From Paracoccus sediminis (GTDB lineage Bacteria; Pseudomonadota; Alphaproteobacteria; Rhodobacterales; Rhodobacteraceae): DNA of 64,000 nt. Below, piece after piece: positions 28,011-36,668 of the stretch (its first letter is position 1; every line of letters begins with the position of its first letter). Location of the stretch: assembly GCF_900188295.1 (NCBI RefSeq), contig NZ_FZNM01000004.1, positions 124,001-188,000 on the forward strand. Direction: 5' to 3'. The translations under genes were made by a program, and so were the position numbers. Below the pieces are notes generated by a model, which had not been told where the DNA came from, did no database searches, and saw only the letters and a program-made list of their open reading frames with translations.

Positions 28011-29482
28011 GCCCGTTCGCCGATCATCAGGGATGCGGTGGCCTCGGCCGATCCGACGACGCCGGGAATGCCCGCGCCCGGATGAGTGCCCGCGCCGACG
28101 ATATACAGGTTCTTCAGCCGGTCGTCCCGGTTATGGGGACGGAACCACGCGCTCTGGGTCAGGATCGGTTCGATGGAAAAGGCCGACCCCAGATGGGCGT
28201 TCAGTTCGGACCGGAAATCGAGAGGCGTGAAATGGCGCACCGTCATCAGGTCGCGCCGCAGGTTCGGGATATAGCGCGATTCCAGATAATCCAGGATCCG
28301 GTCGCGGTAGATCGGCGCCTGCCGGTCCCAATCGGGATCCACCGTGCCCAGATGCGGCACAGGGGCCAGCACATAATAGGCGCTGCACCCTTCGGGCGCG
28401 AGGCCGGGGTCGGTGACGGACGGCGCGTGCAGATACAGCGAGAAATCGTCGGCCAAACCGTTGCCCGCGAAAATCTGGTTGACCAGTTCGCGATAACGCG
28501 GGCCGAACAGCACCATGTGGTGGCGCAGGTCGGGGCGCAGCCCGCGCAGGCCGAAATAGATCATGAACAGCGACATGGAATGGCGTTTCGCCGCCAGCCG
28601 GTCGCCCTTGGGATCGCCCAGAAGGCTGCGATAGGTGTGAACGACATCGGCATTGCTGGCGATCATGTCGAAGGGATGGCGCACGCCCATTGCATGGACG
28701 GCGGTGGCGCGGTCTTCCTGGGTCTCGATCCGGTCCACAGGGGCGTTCAGGTGGATGGTCCCGCCCAGTTCCCGGAACAGTTGCGCCATGCCCGCGACCA
28801 GTGCGCCCGTGCCCCCCTTGGCGAACCACACGCCGCCCTTGCGTTCCAGCGCATGGATCAGCGCATAGATGGACGAGGTGGAAAAGGGATTTCCCCCCAC
28901 CAGCAGCGTGTGAAAGCTGAAGGCCTGGCGCAGCCGATCGTCCCGGATGTGCCGGGCTACCATCGAATGGACCGACCGCCAGGCTTGCAGCCGGGCCAGT
29001 TGCGGGGCGGCGCGGATCATGTCGCTGAAATGCAGGAACGGCACGGTGCCCAGCTTCTCGTACCCCTCGCGATAAACGTCGCGGGAATAGGCGAGGAACC
29101 GGCGATAGCCCTGGACATCGGGGGGATTGAAGGCGCGGATCTGGCGTTCGATGGCGTCCTGGTCGTCGGCGTAATCGAAGACGCTGCCGTCCTCCCAGCA
29201 CAGGCGATAGAAGGGATTGACCGGCAGCAGCGTCACATGGTCGGCCATGTCGCGGCCCGACAGGCGCCACAGTTTCCTCAGGCAGTCAGGATCGGTGATG
29301 ACCGTCGGCCCCGCGTCGAAGGTGAAGCCGTCGTCGTGATAGACATAGGCCCGCCCGCCGGGCTTGTCGCGCTTTTCAAACACGGTCGTGGACAACCCTG
29401 CGCTTTGCAGCCGGATCGCCAGCGCAAGCCCGCCCAGGCCCGCGCCGATCACGGCGGCGGTCTTGCCGGTGGTTTGTGTCAT
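28007..29482 (-). CDS. crtI: phytoene desaturase
   Basis: The protein is 491 aa, the normal length. The N-terminal FAD site is VIGAGLGGLALAIRL, followed by FEKRDKPGGRAYVY. The C-terminus has GAGTHPGAGIPGVVGSAEA, the conserved bacterial CrtI ending. It converts phytoene to lycopene by four desaturations. It is coupled to crtY upstream and crtB downstream through 4-base overlaps. Confidence 0.96.
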   Translation of the reverse strand: MTQTTGKTAAVIGAGLGGLALAIRLQSAGLSTTVFEKRDKPGGRAYVYHDDGFTFDAGPTVITDPDCLRKLWRLSGRDMADHVTLLPVNPFYRLCWEDGSVFDYADDQDAIERQIRAFNPPDVQGYRRFLAYSRDVYREGYEKLGTVPFLHFSDMIRAAPQLARLQAWRSVHSMVARHIRDDRLRQAFSFHTLLVGGNPFSTSSIYALIHALERKGGVWFAKGGTGALVAGMAQLFRELGGTIHLNAPVDRIETQEDRATAVHAMGVRHPFDMIASNADVVHTYRSLLGDPKGDRLAAKRHSMSLFMIYFGLRGLRPDLRHHMVLFGPRYRELVNQIFAGNGLADDFSLYLHAPSVTDPGLAPEGCSAYYVLAPVPHLGTVDPDWDRQAPIYRDRILDYLESRYIPNLRRDLMTVRHFTPLDFRSELNAHLGSAFSIEPILTQSAWFRPHNRDDRLKNLYIVGAGTHPGAGIPGVVGSAEATASLMIGERA

Positions 29483-30633
29483 GCGGGTTTCACCTTGAAT
29501 GTTTCGGGCAGGCAGCGCAGGGCGCGGCCCACGGGCACCGGCGGGCGCCCCGTCAGGATCCGCGCCTTGTCGGCCAGGGTGCTGGTGCCCGCGTAAAGCC
29601 GTTCGATCAGCGGTTCGGGCAGGCGATAGAACCGCTGCATCACGTGGCGCCGCCGGTCGGGGTCGGCGGCCTCGAACAGCATCCGCGACAACAGGCGGTA
29701 AAAGCCCTGTGCCCTGGCTTCGTGCAGGGACAAGCGGCGCAGCGCCAAGGCCAGCGTCTGCGGACCCTGCTGCCAGTGCCGCGCGATCAGGTCGGCGCTG
29801 CGCACCGCTTGGGGCAAGCTGTATCCGGTCAGCGGATGGAACCGCATGGCGCGCAGGCCGATGGCGGGAACAGGCGGTTGGGCCTTCCAGAACGCATCCG
29901 CATCGAACCGCAGCGCGATGGGCAGGACGCCGGTTTCCTCGCGGTCCACCTGGGCGATCCGCCAGCCCTGGGCTGCGGCATAATCCGCGATGGCCCCGCG
30001 CTGGCGTTCCGGCGACAGGACGGCACGGTCCGAATAATAGGTTTCCTCGATCAACAGGCGCATATCGTCGAAGGGCAGCAGATAGAAAAACCGATAACCG
30101 TCCTGCTGGGGCACGGTGGCATCCATGATGACCGGACGCGTCAGCCCGTGCGGCGCGGTCAGACGGACCTCTTGCCCCAGGAACTTCTGGAATCGCACCT
30201 CGATGGCAGGGTGCGGCACAAAGCCGCGGGCATCGATGGCGATCCTGGCCTCGATCCGCCGGCCATCGGCCAGGACCACGCCGGTCGCATCGACCGAGGC
30301 GACCCTTGCCGTCAGTCTGCCGATTCCCGGCAGGCCCGAGATGGCCGCGCCCAGGCTGTCCGCGTCCAGCGAGGCATAGCCCGACCGCAGGCGGCGGGCG
30401 TAACCGGGGAATCGGACGTCCTGACCGTTCCAGCGGCGGCGGACCGCCGGGCCCAGCCAGTCGCGCTGGGCCGGATCCAGGTCGCCGTCGTGAAAGGACC
30501 AGGTGTGCCCAGCCAGCGGATCGGGACGCTGATCGATCAGCAGGACGCGCCCGGCGGCGCCCAGGCGCAGCGCGGCAAGGGCGGCCGACAGACCGGCCCC
30601 GGCAATCACGATGTCGGCAGTGTGCTGTGCCAT
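29479..30633 (-). CDS. crtY: lycopene beta-cyclase
   Basis: The protein is 384 aa, typical for proteobacterial CrtY. The dinucleotide site is IVIAGAGLSAALAALRL. Family-specific segments are HTWSFHD, DARGF, FLGQEVRL and HPLTGYSLPQAV. It cyclises both ends of lycopene to beta-carotene. It is the first gene of crtY-I-B; the start at 30633 has AGAGGG just upstream, closer to the ATG than usual. Confidence 0.93.
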   Translation of the reverse strand: MAQHTADIVIAGAGLSAALAALRLGAAGRVLLIDQRPDPLAGHTWSFHDGDLDPAQRDWLGPAVRRRWNGQDVRFPGYARRLRSGYASLDADSLGAAISGLPGIGRLTARVASVDATGVVLADGRRIEARIAIDARGFVPHPAIEVRFQKFLGQEVRLTAPHGLTRPVIMDATVPQQDGYRFFYLLPFDDMRLLIEETYYSDRAVLSPERQRGAIADYAAAQGWRIAQVDREETGVLPIALRFDADAFWKAQPPVPAIGLRAMRFHPLTGYSLPQAVRSADLIARHWQQGPQTLALALRRLSLHEARAQGFYRLLSRMLFEAADPDRRRHVMQRFYRLPEPLIERLYAGTSTLADKARILTGRPPVPVGRALRCLPETFKVKPA

Positions 30634-30690
30634 ATCCCTCTGATCTTGCGGCCCCTTGTCATGGCGACGGGCAGCCTTACTGTGGCAACG

Positions 30691-31302
30691 ATGAAAGACG
30701 AAAACCGTTCCGCCCCGCCGCTGACCCCCGAACGATCCGCCAGCCTGCCGCCAGTTGCAAGGGTCTTGCCACGCCCTTTCGGCCGTGGAAAGCAGGCGGC
30801 AACGCTGATCGTGCTGGCCCTGGCGGCCAAGCTGGTCTTGCTGGCGATGGTGGGACGCCCCCTGGGCTGCGACTGCGGGCAGATCTGGGCCATGCCCGGA
30901 GAAGCGCGGCTCAATTCCCGGACGCTGCTGGATCCCTATAGCCTGCTGCATCTGGTGTTCGGCGCCGTGCTTATGAAACTGGTCCGCTGGCAGCGGCCCG
31001 ACTGGCCGCTGTGGACGCTGCTGGCCGCCGCCATCGTCAGCAGCACGGTCTGGGAGGTGGTTGAGAACCTGCCCGTCACCATCGCCATGTTCGGCTATTC
31101 TCCCAACGATCCGCTGGCCTATGGGGGCGACAGCATCCTCAACTCGCTGGGCGATACGGCGGCGGTAGCCCTGGGCGCGGTTCTGGCGCTGCCGTTGGCC
31201 CCGCCGGTCGTGGCGGGGCTGGCCGTTGCGGTGGAACTGGCGGTGTCGCTGTGGATCGGCGATGGGTTCGCCATCACGCTGTCGCGGGCGCTGGGGCTTT
31301 AA
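30691..31302 (+). CDS. DUF2585 (UPF0314-like) membrane protein
   Basis: The protein is 203 aa from ATG 30691; an in-frame ATG at 30661 would add ten residues. After a soluble N-terminus there are about five membrane segments. Recognisable DUF2585 features are GRPLGCDCG, LLDPYSLLHLVFG, WEVVEN and YGGDSILNSLGD. The role of this family is unknown. It lies inside the carotenoid cluster, divergent from crtY and overlapping the end of crtX by 29 bases, so it may be an insertion by gene shuffling or a membrane partner of the pathway. Confidence 0.82.
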   Translation: MKDENRSAPPLTPERSASLPPVARVLPRPFGRGKQAATLIVLALAAKLVLLAMVGRPLGCDCGQIWAMPGEARLNSRTLLDPYSLLHLVFGAVLMKLVRWQRPDWPLWTLLAAAIVSSTVWEVVENLPVTIAMFGYSPNDPLAYGGDSILNSLGDTAAVALGAVLALPLAPPVVAGLAVAVELAVSLWIGDGFAITLSRALGL

Positions 31303-32488
31303 GCAGCGCCTCGATCCGGTCAATCGCCCCTGCGGCGCCGCGCCAGGTGTCCGCCGCATCGGCAAAGTGCCGGGCTGCGGCGCGATGGGCGGGGTCGGAC
31401 AGCAGCGCCGTCACGGCGGCAGCCATACGCGCGGTGCTGCGTTGCCACGGCGGCAACCTCAACCCCGCGCCGCACCGGACGATCCGCGCGGCGACGCCGG
31501 GCTGGTCGTGGGTCAGCGGCAGCGCCAGCATCGGCACCCCGGCGGCCAGGCATTCCAGGGCGGTGTTCAGTCCGGCATGGGTCACACACAGGTCGGCGCG
31601 CGCCAGCACGGCCCCCTGCGGCACAAAGCCGCGCACCCAGTCCGCCGGGATTGCCCGCGCCTTGTCGTCCGGCAGGCACCCGGCATGGGACACCAGCACC
31701 TGCGCCCCCGCCTGACGGCAGGCCCGCGCGATTCGCGACAACAGCCCCGCGCGATGCCCCTGCAACGTGCCAAGCGAGGCATAGACGAACGGACGATCCG
31801 GGTCGGGCCGGATGTCGGCCGGAAAATCGCCCGGCGCCTGACCGCGCCGGAATGGGCCAAGCTGGGCGACATGGGCGCCGTTGGCCGGGCGGGGGTAATC
31901 GAAACCCGGCGCCATTTGCGACACCGTCAGACGGGGCGACAGGCAATCCTGCAAGCGCCGCAGGTCGCCCAGGCCCCAGGTCCGCGACCAGCGGCGGATC
32001 GCCCGCGATTGCGGCGTCATCAGGACATCCGCGACCCGTTCGCCGCCCCGGTTCCGGCGCAGACCACCGGCGGTCGGATCATGCGGCCAGCCCAGGAACG
32101 GCAGGGGAATCCCCGGTTCCGGGTCCATCGGCACCGCGCAGGCCACCGACACGAGGGGCACGCCCAGGACGCGGGCCAGCAGGCCGCCCGCAGGCTCCAT
32201 CTGGTCGCCCAGGATCAGGTCCGGGGACAGGCCGCGCAGGATGGCCAGCCCATCGCGGCACAGCCGGTCGGTGCGGCGGGCGCCGGTGACGATCTCGGCC
32301 AGCAGGCGGTGCGGCTGGGGACGGGTGGGCGGGCCGGGCAGGGTGGCCTGCGCGACCCCGCCTTGCAGCAGGACGCCCGGTTCGGTCAGAAAGACCGCCT
32401 CGTGCCCGCGACGGGCCAGTTCCTGGGCCAGGGCCTCGAAGGCGCGCAGGTGGCTGGGCAGGGGCGGGGTAATCAGGATGGCGCGCAT
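31274..32488 (-). CDS. crtX: zeaxanthin glucosyltransferase
   Basis: The protein is 404 aa and of the UGT (GT1) type. The C-terminal donor signature is present: THAGLNTALECLAAGVPML then THDQPGVAARI. The N-terminus has PPLPSHLRAFEALAQELARR, typical of CrtX. With crtZ in the same cluster, the likely reaction is UDP-glucose plus zeaxanthin to mono- and diglucoside. The N-terminal ATG at 32488 is the first in-frame start that fits the family. Confidence 0.9.
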   Translation of the reverse strand: MRAILITPPLPSHLRAFEALAQELARRGHEAVFLTEPGVLLQGGVAQATLPGPPTRPQPHRLLAEIVTGARRTDRLCRDGLAILRGLSPDLILGDQMEPAGGLLARVLGVPLVSVACAVPMDPEPGIPLPFLGWPHDPTAGGLRRNRGGERVADVLMTPQSRAIRRWSRTWGLGDLRRLQDCLSPRLTVSQMAPGFDYPRPANGAHVAQLGPFRRGQAPGDFPADIRPDPDRPFVYASLGTLQGHRAGLLSRIARACRQAGAQVLVSHAGCLPDDKARAIPADWVRGFVPQGAVLARADLCVTHAGLNTALECLAAGVPMLALPLTHDQPGVAARIVRCGAGLRLPPWQRSTARMAAAVTALLSDPAHRAAARHFADAADTWRGAAGAIDRIEALLKAPAPATA

Positions 32489-32533
32489 AAGACCTCGGGG
32501 ACTCTGGCGCCAAGGGTGTCGCGCAATGCCGTG

Positions 32534-32564
32534 TCTTGCGCAAGCGCGGCTGTTGGCCGCAAGA
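32534..32564. promoter_or_regulatory. inverted repeat TCTTGCG-N17-CGCAAGA
   Basis: Perfect 7-base arms lie in the 100-base gap between divergent crtX and the HAD gene. Similar arms (TCTTG/CAAGA) recur at 34230-34244 ahead of smoE. Together they may be sites for the SorC-type regulator encoded between them; this is inference. Confidence 0.35.
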
Positions 32565-32588
32565 TTGCCCTGACACGGGGGCGGAACG

Positions 32589-33263
32589 TTGACCATCGGG
32601 CTGATTATCTTCGATTGCGACGGCGTGATCGCCGACAGCGAGGTTCTGTCGGCCTTGGTGCTGATCGACCAGCTTGCCGCGCTTGGCATCGCCGTCACCC
32701 CGGCCGAGGTGCGACGCGATTTCCTGGGCCGCAGCTTTCCCACCGTCGCCGACACGATCCGGCAGCGGTTCGGCAACCCGCTGCCCCCCAGCTTCGAGAT
32801 GGACTATCGCCGTCGCCTGCTGGACCGTTTCGCCACCGAACTGCGCCCCACCCCCGGCATCATGGCGGTTCTGGACAGGCTGATCCATCCGTCCTGCATT
32901 GCCACGTCCTCCAGCCCGCAGCGGGTCGGGCGCACCTTGCAGGTTCTGGGACTGGCGGAACGGTTTGCGGGTCGCGTCTTTACCGCCAGTCAGGTCCGCC
33001 ACGGCAAGCCCGCCCCGGACCTGTTCCTGTTCGCCGCGGCGCAGATGGGCCACGCCCCCGCCGATACCCTGGTCATCGAGGACAGCGCCCCCGGCATCGC
33101 TGCGGCCCAGGCCGCCGGGATGCAGGTGCTGCATTACGCGGGGGGCGCGCATTTGCGGAATTCGGATGCCGCATCCATGCCGGGGGACGTGCAATCCTTT
33201 GACAACTGGACAGAATTCCCGCATCTGTTACGCGAATTGTCAGCCGGAGCAAGCATCCCGTGA
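32589..33263 (+). CDS. HAD-superfamily phosphatase
   Basis: The protein is 224 aa, with a TTG start at 32589 preceded by GGGGGCGGA. HAD motifs are DCDGV (I, residues 9-13), a Thr/Ser-containing motif II near CIATSSSP, KPAPD (III) and VIEDSAPG (IV). It belongs to the beta-phosphoglucomutase-like group acting on small sugar or polyol phosphates. Its stop overlaps the start of the regulator (GTGA), placing it at the head of the polyol locus, where a polyol- or sugar-phosphate substrate is plausible. Confidence 0.82.
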   Translation: MTIGLIIFDCDGVIADSEVLSALVLIDQLAALGIAVTPAEVRRDFLGRSFPTVADTIRQRFGNPLPPSFEMDYRRRLLDRFATELRPTPGIMAVLDRLIHPSCIATSSSPQRVGRTLQVLGLAERFAGRVFTASQVRHGKPAPDLFLFAAAQMGHAPADTLVIEDSAPGIAAAQAAGMQVLHYAGGAHLRNSDAASMPGDVQSFDNWTEFPHLLRELSAGASIP

Positions 33264-34219
33264 ACGCCACCCGATTTTCCCCCGAGGCGGTGCGGCTGGA
33301 CGATGCGGCGCGGGCGGGCTGGCTGTATTACGTCGCCGGCAACACCCAGGACGAGATCGCCCGCAAGCTGGGCGTCAGCCGCCAGTCGGCGCAGCGTCTG
33401 GTGGCGATGGCCGTCAGCGAACGGCTGATAAAGGTCCGCATGGATCACCCGATCGCGCGGTGCATGGATTTGGCGGGCGCGCTGTCGGACCGTTTCGGCC
33501 TGACGTCCTGCGACGTGGTGCCGTCCGATCCCGATGCGCCGGGCCTGTTGACAGGCATCGCCATCGCGGCGGCGGCGGAACTGGAAAGAACCCTGAAATC
33601 GCCCGAACGCCGGATCGTCAGCCTTGGGACGGGCCGGGCGCTGAAGGCCACGGTGGAACAACTGCCGCGCATGTCCTGTCCGCAGCATGTGGTCGTGTCT
33701 CGGCTTGGCAACATGATGCAGGACGGATCCGCCTCGCCCTATAACGCGACGATCAGCCTGGCCGAACGGATCGGGGCGCCGCATTATCCCTATCCCCTGC
33801 CGGTGCTGGCGCGCGATCCGGCGGAACTGGCCGCGATGCGCCAGCAGGAAGCGGTGCGGAACACCATCCGCCTGTGCGAACAGGCCCATCTGTCCCTGGT
33901 CGGCATCGGCCAGATGGACCGCACCGCGCCCTTGTTCGTCGATGGCTTCGTCAGCGCGGCCGAGATGGACGACCTGGCTGCCAAGGGCGCCGTGGGCGAG
34001 ATCACGAGCTGGGTCTATGACGCGGACGGCCATGTGATCGATTGCGACTTTACCGCCCGCGTGGCGTCCGCGCCCCTGCCGCGCGCGGCGGAACGCCCTG
34101 TGATCGCGGTCGCCACGGGCGCGGCCAAGCTGCCCGCGATTCGGGCCGCCTTGGTGGGGCGGCTGGTGAACGGCCTGATAACCTCGGAAGCGACGGCCGA
34201 ACGCCTGCTGGCCTGCTGA
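33260..34219 (+). CDS. SorC/DeoR-type transcriptional regulator of the polyol operon
   Basis: The protein is 319 aa with a GTG start overlapping the HAD stop. The N-terminal helix-turn-helix is visible as YYVAGNTQDEIARKLGVSRQ, with the C-terminal sugar-binding domain (SLGTGRALKATVEQL; LVGIGQ) of the SorC family. Such proteins bind a sugar or sugar phosphate and control adjacent sugar operons. The following 146 bases contain a promoter and palindromes that fit this. The position corresponds to smoC of Rhodobacter polyol loci, but I leave the symbol open. Confidence 0.85.
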   Translation: MNATRFSPEAVRLDDAARAGWLYYVAGNTQDEIARKLGVSRQSAQRLVAMAVSERLIKVRMDHPIARCMDLAGALSDRFGLTSCDVVPSDPDAPGLLTGIAIAAAAELERTLKSPERRIVSLGTGRALKATVEQLPRMSCPQHVVVSRLGNMMQDGSASPYNATISLAERIGAPHYPYPLPVLARDPAELAAMRQQEAVRNTIRLCEQAHLSLVGIGQMDRTAPLFVDGFVSAAEMDDLAAKGAVGEITSWVYDADGHVIDCDFTARVASAPLPRAAERPVIAVATGAAKLPAIRAALVGRLVNGLITSEATAERLLAC

Positions 34220-34229
34220 TCCGCGGCTA

Positions 34230-34244
34230 TCTTGTCACGCAAGA
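34230..34244. promoter_or_regulatory. inverted repeat TCTTG-N5-CAAGA
   Basis: A 5-base perfect inverted repeat lies just after the regulator stop codon and upstream of the smoE promoter. It shares arm sequence with the larger repeat at 32534-32564. Confidence 0.3.
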
Positions 34245-34289
34245 AAGTTGCGGCTTTGGGCCGGTGACTTTTCATGTCAAACTTGGCGA

Positions 34290-34318
34290 TTGACAGAGTG
34301 CCCAAGCTTTGTGAATAT
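34290..34318 (+). promoter_or_regulatory. candidate smoE promoter
   Basis: A perfect TTGACA -35 box (34290-34295) is followed after 17 bases by GAATAT (34313-34318). The distance to the smoE start is about 48 bases. The -10 match is weak, which fits a regulated promoter. Confidence 0.5.
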
Positions 34319-34339
34319 TTGCCCGTCGATATGGCAAAT
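34317..34339. promoter_or_regulatory. candidate operator ATTTGCC-N9-GGCAAAT
   Basis: Perfect 7-base inverted arms at 34317-34323 and 34333-34339 overlap the predicted -10 box and transcription start. Size and position suit binding by the SorC-type regulator, with repression in the absence of polyol as the simplest reading. Confidence 0.5.
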
Positions 34340-34365
34340 GCCCAAACGACAAGGGGAGGAATAGC

Positions 34366-35688
34366 ATGACCACCACACTTCGCGCCTTGATGGGCGCGAC
34401 GGCGCTGTGCGCCACCGCCGGCCTTGCCGCCGCGCAGGACAACGTGACCCTGACGGTCGCCACCGTGAACAACGGCGACATGATCCGCATGCAGGGCCTG
34501 ACCAGCGAATTCACCGCCGCCAATCCCGGCATCACCGTCGAATGGGTGACGCTGGAGGAAAACATCCTGCGCGAGCGCGTCACCACCGACATCGCGACGC
34601 AGGGCGGCCAGTACGACGTCCTGACCATCGGCACCTACGAGGTTCCGATCTGGGCCAAGCAGGGCTGGCTGGTGCCGCTGGAGTTCGACGAAGACTATGC
34701 CGTCGATGACCTGATCCCCGCCGTGCGCGAGGCGCTGTCGGTGGACGGCAAACTCTATGCGGCGCCTTTCTATGCCGAATCGGCCATGGTGATGTATCGC
34801 ACCGACCTGGCCGAGGCCGCGGGCGTGACGATCCCGGAAGAACCGACCTGGACCGACATCATGGCCGCCGCCAAGGCGATGACCGACAAGTCCAAGGAAC
34901 AATACGGCATCTGCCTGCGCGGCAAGCCGGGCTGGGGCGAAAACATGGGCTTCATCACCGCCATGGCCAACAGCTATGGCGCGCGTTGGTTCGACACCGA
35001 CTGGAAACCCCAGTTCGACAGCGCCGAATGGAAGGAAACGACCACCGACTATCTGGCGATGATGAACGAATACGGTCCCCCCGGCGCATCGTCCAACGGC
35101 TTCAACGAAAACCTGTCGCTGTTCCAGCAGGGCAAATGCGGCATGTGGATCGACGCCACGGTGGCCGCCAGCTTCGTGACGGATCCCAAAACCTCGACCG
35201 TGGCCGATAACGTCGGCTTTGCCAAGTTCCCGACCAAGGAAGGCTTGGACAACCGCGGCAACTGGCTTTGGGCCTGGTCGCTGGCGATCCCGGCATCGTC
35301 GGATGCGCAGGATGCGGCCAAGACCTTTATCGCCTGGGCGACATCCAAGGGCTATACCGAACTGGTCGCAAGCAAGGAAGGCTGGCGCGCGGCCCCTCCG
35401 GGCACGCGGACCTCGCTGTACGAGAATGCCGATTACCAGAAGGAAGCGCCTTTCGCGGCGATGACCATTTCGGCGATCAATGCGGCAACCCCGCAGAAAG
35501 CCTCGGTGCAGGACATCCCCTATACCGGCGGTCAGTTCGTGGCGATCCCGGAATTCCAGGGCATCGGCACGGCGGTCGGGCAGCAGTTTTCGGCGGCATT
35601 GGCCGGACAGATGTCGGCCGAGGACGCGCTGGCCACCGCACAGGCCAACACCACGCGCGAGATGACGCGCGCAGGCTACATCAAGTAA
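34366..35688 (+). CDS. smoE: polyol ABC transporter, substrate-binding protein
   Basis: The protein is 440 aa with a Sec signal (residues 1 to about 24, ending AAAQD) and GGGGAGGA before the start. It is an extracellular solute-binding protein of family 1, with KQGWLVPL and an AYAPFYAES-like segment (YAAPFYAESAMVMY). In Rhodobacter the homologue binds sorbitol and mannitol. Gene order with smoF, smoG, smoK, a sorbitol dehydrogenase and a mannitol dehydrogenase supports the assignment. Confidence 0.88.
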   Translation: MTTTLRALMGATALCATAGLAAAQDNVTLTVATVNNGDMIRMQGLTSEFTAANPGITVEWVTLEENILRERVTTDIATQGGQYDVLTIGTYEVPIWAKQGWLVPLEFDEDYAVDDLIPAVREALSVDGKLYAAPFYAESAMVMYRTDLAEAAGVTIPEEPTWTDIMAAAKAMTDKSKEQYGICLRGKPGWGENMGFITAMANSYGARWFDTDWKPQFDSAEWKETTTDYLAMMNEYGPPGASSNGFNENLSLFQQGKCGMWIDATVAASFVTDPKTSTVADNVGFAKFPTKEGLDNRGNWLWAWSLAIPASSDAQDAAKTFIAWATSKGYTELVASKEGWRAAPPGTRTSLYENADYQKEAPFAAMTISAINAATPQKASVQDIPYTGGQFVAIPEFQGIGTAVGQQFSAALAGQMSAEDALATAQANTTREMTRAGYIK

Positions 35689-35715
35689 CGAGTGTCACCC
35701 CGTTGCCTGTGACGG

Positions 35716-35743
35716 CACCGCCCGGCCCCTCCTCCGGGCGGTG
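35716..35743 (+). other. intercistronic hairpin between smoE and smoF
   Basis: Ten-base perfect arms CACCGCCCGG and CCGGGCGGTG enclose an 8-base loop. There is no T-run, so it probably stabilises the smoE message or partly stops transcription, raising binding-protein levels relative to the permeases. This arrangement is common in ABC operons. Confidence 0.65.
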
Positions 35744-35788
35744 ACCACAAGGGGCCGATGGCCCCGCCGCCCAAGGGAGTTCTTCGCC

Positions 35789-36658
35789 ATGGCCACCCGC
35801 CAGACACAAGGTCTTGCCCGGCTGATGCGGGCGCCCGCCATCATCCTGCTGTTCATCTGGATGATCGTGCCGCTGTGCATGACGCTGTATTATTCCTTTC
35901 TGAATTATAACCTGCTGAACCCCGGCATGACCAGTTGGGCGGGATGGTTCAATTACCAGTATTTCTACACCGACCCGGCCTTTCTGGAATCGATCAAGAA
36001 CACCCTGATCCTGGTCCTGGGGGTGCTGTTCATCACGGTCGTGGGCGGCATCGGCATCGCCATCCTGATCGACAAGCCGATCTGGGGGCAGGGGATCGTG
36101 CGGATTCTGGTGATTTCTCCGTTCTTCGTGATGCCGCCGGTCGCGGCGCTGATCTGGAAGAACATGATTATGCATCCATCCTATGGGGTGCTGGCGGACG
36201 TGGCGCAGTTCTTTGGCGCGCAGCCGGTGGACTGGTTCGCGCAGTATCCGCTGACCTCGATCATCCTGATCGTGGCCTGGCAATGGCTGCCCTTCGCCAC
36301 GCTGATCCTGCTGACCGCGCTGCAATCGCTGGATACCGAACAGATGGAAGCGGCCGAGATGGATGGCGCGCCCGCCCATTCCCGGTTCCTGTATCTGGTG
36401 CTGCCGCATATGGCCCGCGCGATCACCGTGGTGATCCTGATCCAGACGATCTTCCTGCTGGGCATCTATGCGGAAATCCTGGTCACGACCAACGGCGGTC
36501 CGGGCTTTGCATCCACCAACCTGACCTTCCTGATCTATCGCGCGGCGCGTCTGAACTTCGACATCGGCGGCGCGGCGGCGGGGGGCATCATCGCCGTCAT
36601 CCTGGCCAACGTCATCGCCGTCTTCCTGATGCGCGCCGTCGGCAAGAACCTGGACTGA
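35789..36658 (+). CDS. smoF: polyol ABC transporter permease
   Basis: The protein is 289 aa with six membrane segments; the start at 35789 has AGGGAG upstream. The EAA loop is EAAEMDGAPAHSRFLYLVLP, which contacts the SmoK ATPase. It belongs to the MalF-type carbohydrate permeases. An in-frame ATG at 35741 would add an Arg-rich stretch unlike the family and is less likely. Confidence 0.9.
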   Translation: MATRQTQGLARLMRAPAIILLFIWMIVPLCMTLYYSFLNYNLLNPGMTSWAGWFNYQYFYTDPAFLESIKNTLILVLGVLFITVVGGIGIAILIDKPIWGQGIVRILVISPFFVMPPVAALIWKNMIMHPSYGVLADVAQFFGAQPVDWFAQYPLTSIILIVAWQWLPFATLILLTALQSLDTEQMEAAEMDGAPAHSRFLYLVLPHMARAITVVILIQTIFLLGIYAEILVTTNGGPGFASTNLTFLIYRAARLNFDIGGAAAGGIIAVILANVIAVFLMRAVGKNLD

Positions 36659-36668
36659 GGGGGTACAT

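Noticed and set aside
24538-32488. Carotenoid ketolase crtW in the cluster
   Set aside because: No gene with the CrtW His-motif pattern is present in the window; only the hydroxylase CrtZ is.
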